Shown here: positions 1 through 6,459 of the stretch, in pieces
How the letters are laid out: every line of letters starts with the position of its first letter
Position numbering within the stretch: position 1 is the first letter of the stretch
Origin: Deltaproteobacteria bacterium
GTDB lineage: Bacteria > Desulfobacterota > Binatia > UBA9968
Direction: 5' to 3'
Length of the DNA: 9,501 bases
NCBI GenBank assembly: GCA_016844625.1
Contig: JAERMN010000082.1
Span: 1 to 9,501, forward strand
Notes under the pieces: generated by a model
Database searches by the model: none
What the model saw: the letters and a program-made list of their open reading frames with translations, nothing else
Told to the model about the DNA's origin: nothing
Position numbers and translations under genes: made by a program

Positions 1-36
1 AATTGATCGGTTGGCGGTGCTGTGGCATAAAACCTT

Positions 37-903
37 GTGCAAGAATCTTGGCTTCATCTCTCGCTCGAAATCGGCGCGGCGAAACTCGACGCGGTGGCGA
101 ATTTTTTCATCGAACAAGGCGCGCCCGGCGTCGTCCTGAAGCGGCATGGATTGGAAGCCTACTTCCCACGATCGCGTGGCGATGCAGCGCTCAAGCAGAG
201 AGTTGGGCGATTTCTCAGTGATGTTGAAATTGTCAGTCGCCAGGGCGTCAGACCGAGGGTTCAATGGCGCGTCATCGTTAGTGAAAACTGGCATGACTCC
301 TGGCGCCGCTTCATCAAGCCGCGCCGCGTCGGCAAATCCTTTTGGGTGACGCCGCCATGGCTGACCCCGCCAAAATTTCGCTCGCGCCAAGTCATCACCA
401 TCGAACCCGGCTTGGCCTTTGGCACTGGCACCCACGCCACCACGCGCGGCTGCATGGAATTTCTCGAGCAAGTTGCCGATTCGCTCAGCGGCCGTGGCTT
501 CAGCGCGCTCGATGTCGGCACTGGCGCCGGTATTCTGGCCATTGTTCTAGTCAAATTAGGCGCTACGCAGGTTTGGGCCATCGACAACGATCCGGTGGCG
601 CTCAAAGTTGCGACGCAGAACTTGCGGGACAACCGTGCCCTGGACAAAGTTCATTTATCGGGTGTTAAGCTACAGAGTATCAGGAAAAGATTTTCCGTGG
701 TGGTTGCTAACTTGACCGCCGAGACGATCATCGATCTTGCCGGCGCGATGGAGAAAAAGGTTTCAGCGAAAGGCTATCTGATTCTTTCGGGAATTTTGTC
801 GCAAAAAGCCCAGATGGTCATCCGATGTTTCCGTGCAGGGTTCCGGCTCGTCCGGCAAAAGCGCGGGCGCGAATGGACGACCTTGCTGCTGCAAAGAAAA
901 TAG
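37..903 (+). CDS. prmA: Ribosomal protein L11 methyltransferase (PrmA)
   Basis: This cytoplasmic SAM-dependent enzyme trimethylates ribosomal protein L11 in known family members. The protein has 288 residues, the usual family length. The N-terminal L11-recognition part starts with the typical WLHLSLEI (5-12) and 'EQGAPGVVL' (26-34). The family-specific linker PGLAFGTGTHATT is at 124-136. SAM motif I, DVGTGAGIL, is at 159-167, the acidic strand end AIDNDP at 181-186, and the motif VVANLTAET, which corresponds to the N-[ILP] catalytic-site region, at 222-230. The start is GTG at 37: an in-frame TAA lies at 28-30, so there is no room for a longer protein, and the N-terminus then matches the family. 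No clear Shine-Dalgarno is visible. The rsmE start follows five bases after the stop, so the two rRNA/ribosome methylation genes are almost certainly co-transcribed. Nothing looks damaged. Confidence 0.95.
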   Translation: MQESWLHLSLEIGAAKLDAVANFFIEQGAPGVVLKRHGLEAYFPRSRGDAALKQRVGRFLSDVEIVSRQGVRPRVQWRVIVSENWHDSWRRFIKPRRVGKSFWVTPPWLTPPKFRSRQVITIEPGLAFGTGTHATTRGCMEFLEQVADSLSGRGFSALDVGTGAGILAIVLVKLGATQVWAIDNDPVALKVATQNLRDNRALDKVHLSGVKLQSIRKRFSVVVANLTAETIIDLAGAMEKKVSAKGYLILSGILSQKAQMVIRCFRAGFRLVRQKRGREWTTLLLQRK

Positions 904-908
904 AATCC

Positions 909-1649
909 ATGGCACGCTTTTTTCTGCCGAGCAGACAGATTCACGCTAATCGCGGCACGATTGCGGGCCAGGAGCTGGGGCATCTGCGCAAGGTTTTGCG
1001 CTTGAAGCCTGGCGATCGCATCACGGTTTTCGACGATACCGGTTGGGAGCATGAAGCAGTGATCTGTTCTTTGGCCGCGGCGCAAGGCGAAATTGAGATT
1101 CTCAGCTCGCGCCAAGCGCAGCGCGAGTCGCCTTTGCAAATAACCCTGGCGGCCGGACTCACCAAAGGAGAGAAGTTCGAATTTGTAGTCGAGAAAGCGA
1201 CGGAGCTTGGCGTCCAAACGATTGTTCCGTTCACGTCGACCTACGCGGTGCCGAAACTCGATGAGCGAAAGATTGCTAGCCGCACCGAGCGCTGGCGCAA
1301 GATCGCGCTCAGCGCGGCTAAGCAATGCGGCCGCACCGTCGTGCCCGAAGTGTTGCCGCTTTGCACGTTTCAAGAATTGCTCATCCGGCCATCGCACGAG
1401 GGCGTTAAGCTATTTTTTTGGGAGCAAGAAGCGGCGCAATCATTAGATGACGTGTACAAAAAACACCGCGACGCCAAGGCGGTAACGCTCGCCATCGGTC
1501 CCGAAGGGGGCTTCAGCAGCGCGGAAGCCGAGTTGGCGCGAGCGCAAGGATTCGACTCGGTTCAGTTGGGGCGCCGGATTCTTCGCGCTGAAACCGCTGC
1601 CGTGACAGCGCTTTCGTTGGCGCAATTTCTTTGGGGCGATCTGGGCTAG
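909..1649 (+). CDS. rsmE: 16S rRNA (uracil1498-N3)-methyltransferase (RsmE)
   Basis: This SPOUT-class methyltransferase modifies U1498 of 16S rRNA at the subunit interface. The open frame extends upstream to an ATG at 825, inside prmA. I chose ATG 909 because the family begins 'M-RFF' (here MARFFLPS) and because this leaves a five-base gap after prmA instead of a 79-base overlap. The product has 246 residues, the normal size. The N-terminal PUA-like domain carries HLRKVLRL at about 25-32. The SPOUT domain has EKATELGV at about 95-102, AAKQCGR at 136-142, and the cofactor knot motifs IGPEGGF (196-202) and LGRRILRAETA (220-230), all expected for the family. It is very probably in one operon with prmA. 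Confidence 0.95.
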   Translation: MARFFLPSRQIHANRGTIAGQELGHLRKVLRLKPGDRITVFDDTGWEHEAVICSLAAAQGEIEILSSRQAQRESPLQITLAAGLTKGEKFEFVVEKATELGVQTIVPFTSTYAVPKLDERKIASRTERWRKIALSAAKQCGRTVVPEVLPLCTFQELLIRPSHEGVKLFFWEQEAAQSLDDVYKKHRDAKAVTLAIGPEGGFSSAEAELARAQGFDSVQLGRRILRAETAAVTALSLAQFLWGDLG

Positions 1650-1701
1650 GGCGCTTGCGTCGTTGTGGCGCTTTCTCTAGCATGACTTCATTAATTAACT
1701 T

Positions 1702-2388
1702 ATGAACTGCCAAAATTGCGAAACACCGGTGCCGGTTAATGCCGAACGCTGTGAAAAATGCGGCGCTAGATTATTGCATCGCCGGATTGTTTTCGGCGCG
1801 CCACGACCGGAAGACTTCAAACTAACTCTGCAGGAGCCCATTGATCTCTCCGAGCCCGTTGAAAATGATGACTGGCAGTTTCCGGCGGAGAAAGACTCTG
1901 CCGCGTTCGCGCCTTCGGTAAGCGTACCGAATGAAGTAGCAAAGGAGGTTCGTTACGGCGGTTTTTTTCGCCGCACGCTGGCGTTCGGCATCGACTTCGT
2001 GACGATCCTTTTGCTATCCGCGCTGATGGGAGTTATGGCCTATATCGGCTACAAAGTCGGGCTGGCCGCGCACGGACGATTTGTCTCCATGGATAATGCT
2101 GCGCCGTTGTTCGGGATTCTGACCTTCGCCTGGATTCTCCTGGCGACGGCTTACTTTGTTGTATTTCATGGCATGGACGGCAAAACCGTGGGCAAATGGC
2201 TGTTCGGTTTGCGGGTTGTTGATGCGGAGCAGGAAACGATCTCTTATCGCCGCGCTTTTTTGCGCTGGCTCGGTTTGATCGGTTTTGGCTGCGCGACTTT
2301 CGGCTTCAGTTGCTTCTGGATTATCTGGAGCGGCGAGAAGCGCGGCTGGCACGACCTCCTGGCGCGCACGTGGGTCGTCAGAGATTAA
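1702..2388 (+). CDS. RDD-family membrane protein with N-terminal zinc ribbon
   Basis: This is a 228-residue inner-membrane protein. The first 20 residues form a zinc-ribbon-like knuckle pair with Cys at 3, 6, 17 and 20. An acidic, Pro-rich linker (about 35-80) follows, then an RDD domain. The domain shows R91, A94 and D98 in the first helix (the R..A...D signature), a hydrophobic span at about 95-117, a second at about 134-155, GKTVGKWLFGLRVV at 160-173, a third at about 188-209, and the closing WHDLLARTWVV at 216-226. RDD proteins are small membrane proteins of largely unknown role; some have been linked to transport, which I cannot confirm here. The ATG start puts the zinc knuckle at the very N-terminus, but no Shine-Dalgarno is evident. 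The gene follows rsmE by 52 bases and ends 20 bases before gshB. Confidence 0.85.
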   Translation: MNCQNCETPVPVNAERCEKCGARLLHRRIVFGAPRPEDFKLTLQEPIDLSEPVENDDWQFPAEKDSAAFAPSVSVPNEVAKEVRYGGFFRRTLAFGIDFVTILLLSALMGVMAYIGYKVGLAAHGRFVSMDNAAPLFGILTFAWILLATAYFVVFHGMDGKTVGKWLFGLRVVDAEQETISYRRAFLRWLGLIGFGCATFGFSCFWIIWSGEKRGWHDLLARTWVVRD

Positions 2389-2408
2389 ACACTGCGGACG
2401 GCACTTTT

Positions 2409-3371
2409 ATGGCAAAGCTAAAAATCGGCGTCGTGATGGATCCGGTGGACAAGATCAACATCGACAAAGACACGACTTTTGTCTTGATGCTCGAAGCGCA
2501 GCGGCGCGGCCATGAACTCTATTTCATGGAATTGGACGACATGTTCGTCCGCGGCGGCACGGTGCATGGCCGCTATCGACGGCTTTCCCTGGCGCGGGCG
2601 ACGCCGTACTACCAACTCGGTGCCTTCGCTACCGGCGCGCTGGATGATTTCGACAGCGTCTGGATGCGCAAAGATCCACCGTTTGACATGAAGTTTTTTT
2701 TCGCCAGCCATTTGCTCAGTTTGATCGATCAGCGCAAATGTTTCGTCCTGAACAATCCCAAAGGTCTACGCGAGGCCAATGAGAAACTTTACGCGTTGCG
2801 CTTTCCTGAGCAGATTCCCCAGACCATGGTCAGCAGCAACATGGACCGGCTGAAAGCTTTCATGTCCGAACTGGGTGGCGAGATGATCGTCAAGCCGCTC
2901 GACGGTTGTGGCGGCAGCGGGGTTTTTTATTTAAACGAGCAAGACCGCAACACGAATTCCATCTTGGAAGCCGCCACCGACAATGGCCGACGGCTGGTCA
3001 TGGGTCAGCGCTATTTGCCGGAAATTCGCCAGGGCGACAAACGAATTGTTGTCTTAAACGGCGAGCCGCTCGGCGCGGTTTTGCGCGTGCCGCTTGAGTC
3101 TGAAACGCGCGGCAATATTCACGTTGGCGGCACCTGCGTAAAGACCGAAGTGACGGCGCGCGACCAAGAAATTTGCGCCGCGCTGGCGCCGCTTTTAAGA
3201 ACCGATGGATTATACTTTGTCGGCCTGGACGTGATCGGCAGTTTCTTGACTGAAGTCAACGTGACCAGTCCAACCGGCATCCAAGAGATCAATACGTTAA
3301 ACGGTGTCTGTCTAGAAAGTCAGGTGATCGATTTCGTCGAACGGCAGGTGGAAAATCTCGCTAGCGGCTAA
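2409..3371 (+). CDS. gshB: Glutathione synthetase (GshB)
   Basis: This ATP-grasp ligase joins gamma-glutamylcysteine and glycine to give glutathione, the second and last step of the pathway; gshA is not in the window. The frame is open from 2310, but ATG 2409 gives the family N-terminus (MAKLKIGVVMDP) and 320 residues, close to the roughly 316 usual for proteobacteria. Visible motifs are MDP at 10-12, KDTTF at 20-24, LEAQRRGHELYFME at 28-41, WMRKDPPFD at 85-93, LNNPKGLREANEK at 114-126, the ATP-binding loop VKPLDGCGGSGVF at 161-173, GDKRIVVLNGEP at 209-220, RGNIHVGG at 234-241, and the Mg/ATP site TEVNVTSPTG at 281-290. All key motifs are intact. It lies 20 bases downstream of the RDD gene and may share its transcript. 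Confidence 0.96.
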   Translation: MAKLKIGVVMDPVDKINIDKDTTFVLMLEAQRRGHELYFMELDDMFVRGGTVHGRYRRLSLARATPYYQLGAFATGALDDFDSVWMRKDPPFDMKFFFASHLLSLIDQRKCFVLNNPKGLREANEKLYALRFPEQIPQTMVSSNMDRLKAFMSELGGEMIVKPLDGCGGSGVFYLNEQDRNTNSILEAATDNGRRLVMGQRYLPEIRQGDKRIVVLNGEPLGAVLRVPLESETRGNIHVGGTCVKTEVTARDQEICAALAPLLRTDGLYFVGLDVIGSFLTEVNVTSPTGIQEINTLNGVCLESQVIDFVERQVENLASG

Positions 3372-3379
3372 GCGAAAAC

Positions 3380-3408
3380 TTGACTCGCCCCAGCTTTTAA
3401 GCAATATT
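3380..3408 (+). promoter_or_regulatory. Sigma-70-type promoter of tRNA-Phe
   Basis: A -35 box TTGACT (3380-3385, five of six consensus bases) is followed by exactly 17 bases and a -10-like AATATT (3403-3408, four of six). Transcription would start near 3415, about 11 bases before the mature tRNA 5' end. It begins nine bases after the gshB stop, so the tRNA has its own promoter. Confidence 0.5.
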
Positions 3409-3425
3409 CCAAGTTCACTTATTTT

Positions 3426-3512
<87 letters not shown>

Positions 3513-4073
3513 TCCGGCTCTCTGTTCGACGTTCCTTAATGTCGCGTTTCCAGATCGCATTCCCCTTCGATCAGTTTGCCGCTTCATGATCGGTTCATTC
3601 GGGTGATCACGAAGAACGCAGTCACAAGAAAAACACGATTGATAAAAAGGTCCAGGCTGGATCGTCGTAGTCGAGCAGCCCCAATACATGCGCGAAGAAG
3701 TATTCAGTGGTCATGCCAACCGCCTGGTAAAAAATGCACGCCGCTTAAGATTTCGCTCGTACACGCGATCAATTCTGAATTTGAAGTAGAGTTAGTCGAA
3801 GGGGCCATGTTCGCCGAGTTCAGCTCCTGAAATTCGAAGACTCTCACGCTTAGTCTCGACCTTCCAATCCCGTTTTGCTTGCTTCTCATCCTGTGATAAA
3901 GTTTCATACGGTGACTGATCGTTGCTTCAATGACAACGTAATGTTACGGAAGGTGAAGGAGCATGGTTCCAGCGTGATTTTGGCTGAAGCGGGACTTGCT
4001 GCGTAGTACCGATTCAATTGGGAGAATTACCGCGGGAGAGCGGGGCAGGAAAATCTAATCCACTAGATGGCCG
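3513..4073. other. Gene-poor stretch inside the tRNA-Phe element
   Basis: I find no intact gene in these 561 bases. They hold the minus-strand membrane-protein remnant described separately (3584-3714) and a 12-base palindrome CGTAATGTTACG at 3937-3948. The palindrome lies about 125 bases upstream of the gene at 4074 and could be an operator, though nothing else supports that. No convincing -35/-10 pair was found before 4074. Confidence 0.5.
3584..3714 (-). pseudogene. Possible frameshifted remnant of a small membrane protein
   Basis: On the minus strand, an ATG at 3714 opens a 30-codon frame with protein-like composition. It starts MTTEYFFAHVLGLLDYDD and runs into a hydrophobic WTFLSIVFFL, stopping at 3622-3624. 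Shifting frame just before that stop continues VTAFFVITRMNRS to a natural stop at 3584-3586. Together they make a 43-residue protein with one clean membrane span capped by basic residues. That a single frame shift joins the hydrophobic halves so neatly suggests a decayed or miscalled small gene. No Shine-Dalgarno precedes the ATG, and the frame is also open ten codons upstream to a TAA, so the true N-terminus may be elsewhere. I do not recognise a family. Confidence 0.3.
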
Positions 4074-4268
4074 ATGAAAACAACTAGCAAAAACGGTTTC
4101 AGGGTGCTCAGCCGAGACGAGGGAGAAAAATTGCTCGACCGGCAGGCGCGCCGCTACCTGCGCATGAGCGGCAAGGAATTCGCGCGCAAGTGGAAGGCCA
4201 AGAAAATCAAAAACCCCGACCGGCCCGAAGTCATGCGGGTCGCATTCCTACTCCCCTTTGGCGGGTAA
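4074..4268 (+). CDS. Small basic conserved-looking protein, first gene of a two-gene module
   Basis: This is a 64-residue, Lys/Arg-rich protein. A central helix-forming stretch is at about 13-45 (LLDRQARRYLRMSGKEFARK from 20 to 39), followed by PEVMRVAFLLPF at 51-62. The pattern 'LLDRQARRYL-MSG-EF' followed by 'PEVMRVA-LLPF' resembles small uncharacterised bacterial proteins that I know only as hypothetical; I cannot attach a function. ATG 4074 is used because the other nearby ATG (4065) meets a stop after six codons. The Shine-Dalgarno is weak at best. Its stop lies inside the next gene (11-base overlap), so the pair is probably translationally coupled, an arrangement shared by toxin-antitoxin pairs but not proof of one. 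It lies inside the tRNA-Phe element. Confidence 0.6.
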   Translation: MKTTSKNGFRVLSRDEGEKLLDRQARRYLRMSGKEFARKWKAKKIKNPDRPEVMRVAFLLPFGG

Positions 4269-4785
4269 AACCTCTCATCAAGCCGTTGACAGTTTTCTTG
4301 GGCCGATACGTCAGGCCCTCTCCTGCATTACCAAGTCTTTTGTCGTTAGCGGTTACGATCCGAACAATCAGCGCCCACACGCCCTCACGATTAACAACAG
4401 CGATCCGGTCAAGTTGGCCTCGACGCCGACACTCTATTTGACCGTACAGATGCAATATCGGGTTGTAGAGACTGCGGGTGAGCGAGGCCCCTGGAAAGTG
4501 ACGACAGCTGGTTACAATTACAGTGTTCAAGACCGATTAGAAAAAGAACTTTTTGCTTATCATTGGCATCCTTGGTTAAAACCGTCTTTTCCCCATATAC
4601 ATGTATGTCCTGCCTCTGGGGTAAATAACCTTCGAAAGATTCACTTACCAACTGCCCGCATATCAATTGAGGAAGTTCTTCAGCTGTTGATCGAACAATT
4701 CAAAGTAAAGCCCATTCGGCAGGACTGGGAGAAGGTTCTCAAGCGAACCAAGGCGGCTTACGAAAAGTACCAAACGTGGAGCTGA
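4258..4785 (+). CDS. Uncharacterised protein with paired HxH motifs, second gene of the module
   Basis: This is a 175-residue soluble-looking protein with no signal peptide or membrane span. Visible features are PHALTINNSDPVKL at 40-53, a YRVVE strand at 67-71, GPWKVTTAGYNYSV at 77-90, then AYHWHP (100-105) and PHIHV (112-116), giving two His-x-His pairs ten residues apart. A second block, KIHLPTARISIEEVLQLLIE, is at 127-146, and a basic amphipathic tail follows. The HWH/HIH pairs suggest a metal or nuclease-like site, but that is inference. The start is uncertain. TTG 4258 is the most upstream option and keeps the well-formed 13-53 region, but it has no Shine-Dalgarno; the first ATG is at 4450 and would remove 64 residues. 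It overlaps the upstream gene by 11 bases. I recognise no named family. Confidence 0.6.
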   Translation: MAGKTSHQAVDSFLGPIRQALSCITKSFVVSGYDPNNQRPHALTINNSDPVKLASTPTLYLTVQMQYRVVETAGERGPWKVTTAGYNYSVQDRLEKELFAYHWHPWLKPSFPHIHVCPASGVNNLRKIHLPTARISIEEVLQLLIEQFKVKPIRQDWEKVLKRTKAAYEKYQTWS

Positions 4786-4842
4786 TAAGAAAAAAACAGA
4801 ACGCATAATTGTTTTCCGCAGAATAGTAATTAGACGAAATTG

Positions 4843-4889
4843 CTCGTGTCGGCGGTTCGATTCCGTCCCAGGCCACATTTAAACTCTTT
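4843..4889 (+). repeat. Right direct repeat (attR-like), partial tRNA-Phe
   Basis: This is the distal copy of 3466-3512 with one substitution (A4870 for T3493). It holds the T-arm and acceptor 3' strand, but no acceptor 5' strand, D-arm or full anticodon arm, so it cannot make a tRNA. It marks the far end of the putative insertion. Confidence 0.85.
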
Positions 4890-4966
4890 AAACAAAAATT
4901 CGGAAATGTAATTTGATACGCGGGTGGGCTTTTCACCGGGAGCGGAGACACCGCGCCGATCGCGAG

Positions 4967-5254
4967 CTACTGCAAAGTAAGAATATCTTCGTCTTGGTTT
5001 TCAGCTTCGATCAAGGTCTGCGCGTTGCGCCGGAGATCGCCCCAGCTGAGCAAATCCAAGCGGACTTTGCGTCTGAGGGCGCCTTCATAGGTTAGCCCGC
5101 GAGCGCCGCAGTGGGTCGTGCATAACCAGACCTGCAACTTGCGCCGGTTTGTAGTCACACTAGAACGGTAGAGTGTGGCACCGCATACGCAGGGCTTGCG
5201 CTCGACGGTGGGCATGATGATTTTTACCGCTTCCATTCGCTCCTCGTTGTCCAT
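4967..5254 (-). CDS. Small Cys-rich (zinc-ribbon-like) hypothetical protein
   Basis: This is a 95-residue protein with a CVCG knuckle (Cys22, Cys24), a 20-residue basic hairpin, and then CTTHCG (Cys45, His48, Cys49), consistent with a single treble-clef or zinc-ribbon fold. The C-terminal half (60-95) is charged and probably helical (RRKVRLDLLSWGDLRRNAQT). ATG 5254 is the first possible start, since a TAA lies two codons upstream in frame. ATG 5236 is preceded by GAGGAG at only three bases spacing, so a protein six residues shorter is possible. It is the last of four small minus-strand genes, 108 bases after its neighbour. No family is recognised. The frame looks real because of the ordered Cys spacing and continuous hydrophilic character, but a shadow frame is not excluded. 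Confidence 0.45.
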   Translation of the reverse strand: MDNEERMEAVKIIMPTVERKPCVCGATLYRSSVTTNRRKLQVWLCTTHCGARGLTYEGALRRKVRLDLLSWGDLRRNAQTLIEAENQDEDILTLQ

Positions 5255-5362
5255 CGTTTACTTTTACCGGTTGCTTTCGAATGGGCTGGCCCATCGATTG
5301 TGCTTGGGAAGTTTTCGCTTTCTGTCTGGAACCGTCGCTGCTATGCGGAAACTATTCGTCAA

Positions 5363-5596
5363 CTAACTGAAACCTTTGCTGTCATCGTTCAAGCTAGTTG
5401 TCTCGGTCGATATTACCGCCATGATCGGTCCGTCGCCGGGTGACCAGTGGCTACAGTTCGGACAATTGGCCAGCATCGCTTCCAATTCGCGCAGTTCGCT
5501 TTCACTCGGATTAACGATCACTGCGTGCGGATGGTTGCAGCAGTGACGGACGGCGGCCGTTTCAGCTCGGTCCGTTTCTGGTTTCTGATTTTTCAT
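5363..5596 (-). CDS. Small His/Cys-rich hypothetical protein
   Basis: This is a 77-residue protein. It has RHCCNHPH at 17-24, a helix at about 31-43 (ESELRELEAMLAN), then CPNCSHW at 45-51. Cys19/Cys20/His22/His24 together with Cys45/Cys48/His50 could make a small metal-binding fold. The start at ATG 5596 lies 25 bases after the stop of the 47-residue gene upstream, as in an operon, but I see no good Shine-Dalgarno, which lowers confidence. I do not recognise the family. Confidence 0.45.
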   Translation of the reverse strand: MKNQKPETDRAETAAVRHCCNHPHAVIVNPSESELRELEAMLANCPNCSHWSPGDGPIMAVISTETTSLNDDSKGFS

Positions 5597-5621
5597 TGGC
5601 GTGCGGCGCGCGTACCGAGCC

Positions 5622-5765
5622 TTAGTTCATTGCGGTCTGCTGATGCGCTAAGAGCACGCCGTCGTTGGTAAAGAGCCAACGTCGCAGCCAAGCTTCCAGA
5701 GTGGTGGGCTGCTGCTTTTGCAATGCGTCGAGAAAGACCTGCCAGGGTATGACAGCGATGTTCAT
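5622..5765 (-). CDS. 47-residue hypothetical protein
   Basis: This is a short gene beginning MNIAVIPWQVFLDALQ, with an amphipathic, Trp-rich helix (TLEAWLRRWLFTNDG at 22-36). The start is well supported: GGAG (minus strand; plus-strand 5774-5777) lies eight bases upstream of ATG 5765. It starts 30 bases after the end of the C2H2 gene and ends 25 bases before the 77-residue gene, so it fills the only gap in a regularly spaced minus-strand row. It is soluble-looking, with no Cys cluster and no family recognised. Confidence 0.5.
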   Translation of the reverse strand: MNIAVIPWQVFLDALQKQQPTTLEAWLRRWLFTNDGVLLAHQQTAMN

Positions 5766-5795
5766 GGTTTTTTCTCCACTGTTTGGGGTGGATGT

Positions 5796-5945
5796 CTAAT
5801 GACTGGCGCGATCATGGGACTCGAGATGAACTTTTAAGTAGCTCATCGAATAGATCCTCGTGCCGCAGCGCTTACAAAGAGTCGCGCGCTGTTTGGTTTT
5901 CCGCACGGGCACTTTCTTAAACATGGTTGCTAGTAAAATTTTCAT
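5796..5945 (-). CDS. 49-residue C2H2 zinc-finger protein
   Basis: This is a 49-residue basic protein carrying one classical zinc finger: Cys24-x2-Cys27-x12-His40-x3-His44, with hydrophobic Ile31 in the usual aromatic position and Leu37 at the conserved Leu position. The first 20 residues are Lys/Arg-rich (KKVPVRKTKQR at 10-20). The frame is open further upstream (to an ATG at 6044), but ATG 5945 has a near-perfect Shine-Dalgarno, GAAGGAG, with six bases spacing (AAGGAG on plus-strand 5952-5957), so I use it. It is the first of four closely spaced minus-strand small genes. Bacterial C2H2 proteins of the Ros/MucR type usually have nine residues between the Cys and His pairs; twelve is the eukaryotic-style spacing. 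A nucleic-acid-binding or protein-contact role is inference. Confidence 0.65.
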   Translation of the reverse strand: MKILLATMFKKVPVRKTKQRATLCKRCGTRIYSMSYLKVHLESHDRASH

Positions 5946-6312
5946 CGGATGCTCCTTCAATGGATTTGATATTCCACAGATAGAGCAACCGGAATGCCAA
6001 GCTCCCAATACTCCGCTAAGCTGCAAAAACCCCCATGATTTCAACGATCTTCAGGCCACCTATAGGGTAAGGCGACGTCACTGAACTGGGCGATTCGTTC
6101 AGGTTTGTCCGTTGTTGAGCAAGAATGTAAGTGAAGCCCATAGATCGAACCTGCTTGGCTGACAATTGGCTTAGATCGCCCTCATGCTCCCTCGATGCCG
6201 CCACGGAATGGTAAACTTGGCGTGGATCGGCTCGTTTCGATAGAATTATTATCCTTTTCGGCCCACGGGGGGTTTGCTAGAATGGCAATCAGCACTCTGA
6301 GAGGGGATATGA
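5946..6312. other. Divergent intergenic region
   Basis: This separates the minus-strand small-gene row (first start 5945) from the plus-strand membrane protein (start 6313). Only short frames without start signals occur here. The plus-strand end holds an extended -10 promoter (6275-6283). On the minus strand a weak TATCAA/TTCCGG pair can be drawn ahead of 5945, but it is not convincing. Confidence 0.5.
6275..6283 (+). promoter_or_regulatory. Extended -10 promoter before the small membrane protein
   Basis: TGCTAGAAT combines an extended -10 TGn with TAGAAT (five of six consensus bases at 6278-6283). No good -35 is present 17 bases upstream, as is common for extended -10 promoters. The start would be near 6290, giving a leader of about 22 bases that includes the Shine-Dalgarno at 6301-6306. 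Confidence 0.4.
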
Positions 6313-6459
6313 ATGGATAAATTCGGTAAGGCCATCGACTACTCGTCGCATTATGTATTTGAACCGGCACTCCAATGGGTGATCAACCACCCGATCATCT
6401 CGGTAGTCGTGGTCGTCGTGATGATATATTTTGCCGTTCGCAATTACCGCATGCTTTAA
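6313..6459 (+). CDS. 48-residue single-span membrane protein
   Basis: This is a short gene with a strong Shine-Dalgarno, GAGGGG at 6301-6306, six bases before ATG 6313; the earlier ATG at 6309 meets a stop after three codons. Residues 1-27 are soluble and include aromatic residues (YSSHYVFEPALQW at 10-22). Residues 28-42 form a Val-rich membrane span (IISVVVVVVMIYFAV), closed by RNYRML. The positive tail suggests the C-terminus faces the cytoplasm. It is monocistronic between a promoter and a gene-free inverted-repeat block. Size and topology resemble small regulatory membrane proteins or type I toxins, but no specific family is recognised. Confidence 0.6.
   Translation: MDKFGKAIDYSSHYVFEPALQWVINHPIISVVVVVVMIYFAVRNYRML

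Noticed and set aside
774..1397. Minus-strand 207-codon frame
   Set aside because: It is a shadow of prmA/rsmE in GC-rich sequence; the plus-strand genes are unambiguous.
2310..2408. Longer N-terminus for gshB
   Set aside because: It overlaps the RDD gene, and the family N-terminus begins at ATG 2409.
3576..3830. Plus-strand 84-codon frame starting at TTG
   Set aside because: There is no ribosome binding site, its composition is shadow-like, and it is antisense to the membrane-protein remnant.
3893..4006. Short plus-strand frame ending SSVILAEAGLAA
   Set aside because: It looks faintly protein-like but has no Shine-Dalgarno, no clear start and no recognisable family; at most a fragment.
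4663..4951. Minus-strand frames across the partial tRNA (WPGTESNRRH, WDGIEPPTRA)
   Set aside because: These are again antisense translation of the tRNA fragment, and they run over the end of the 175-residue gene.
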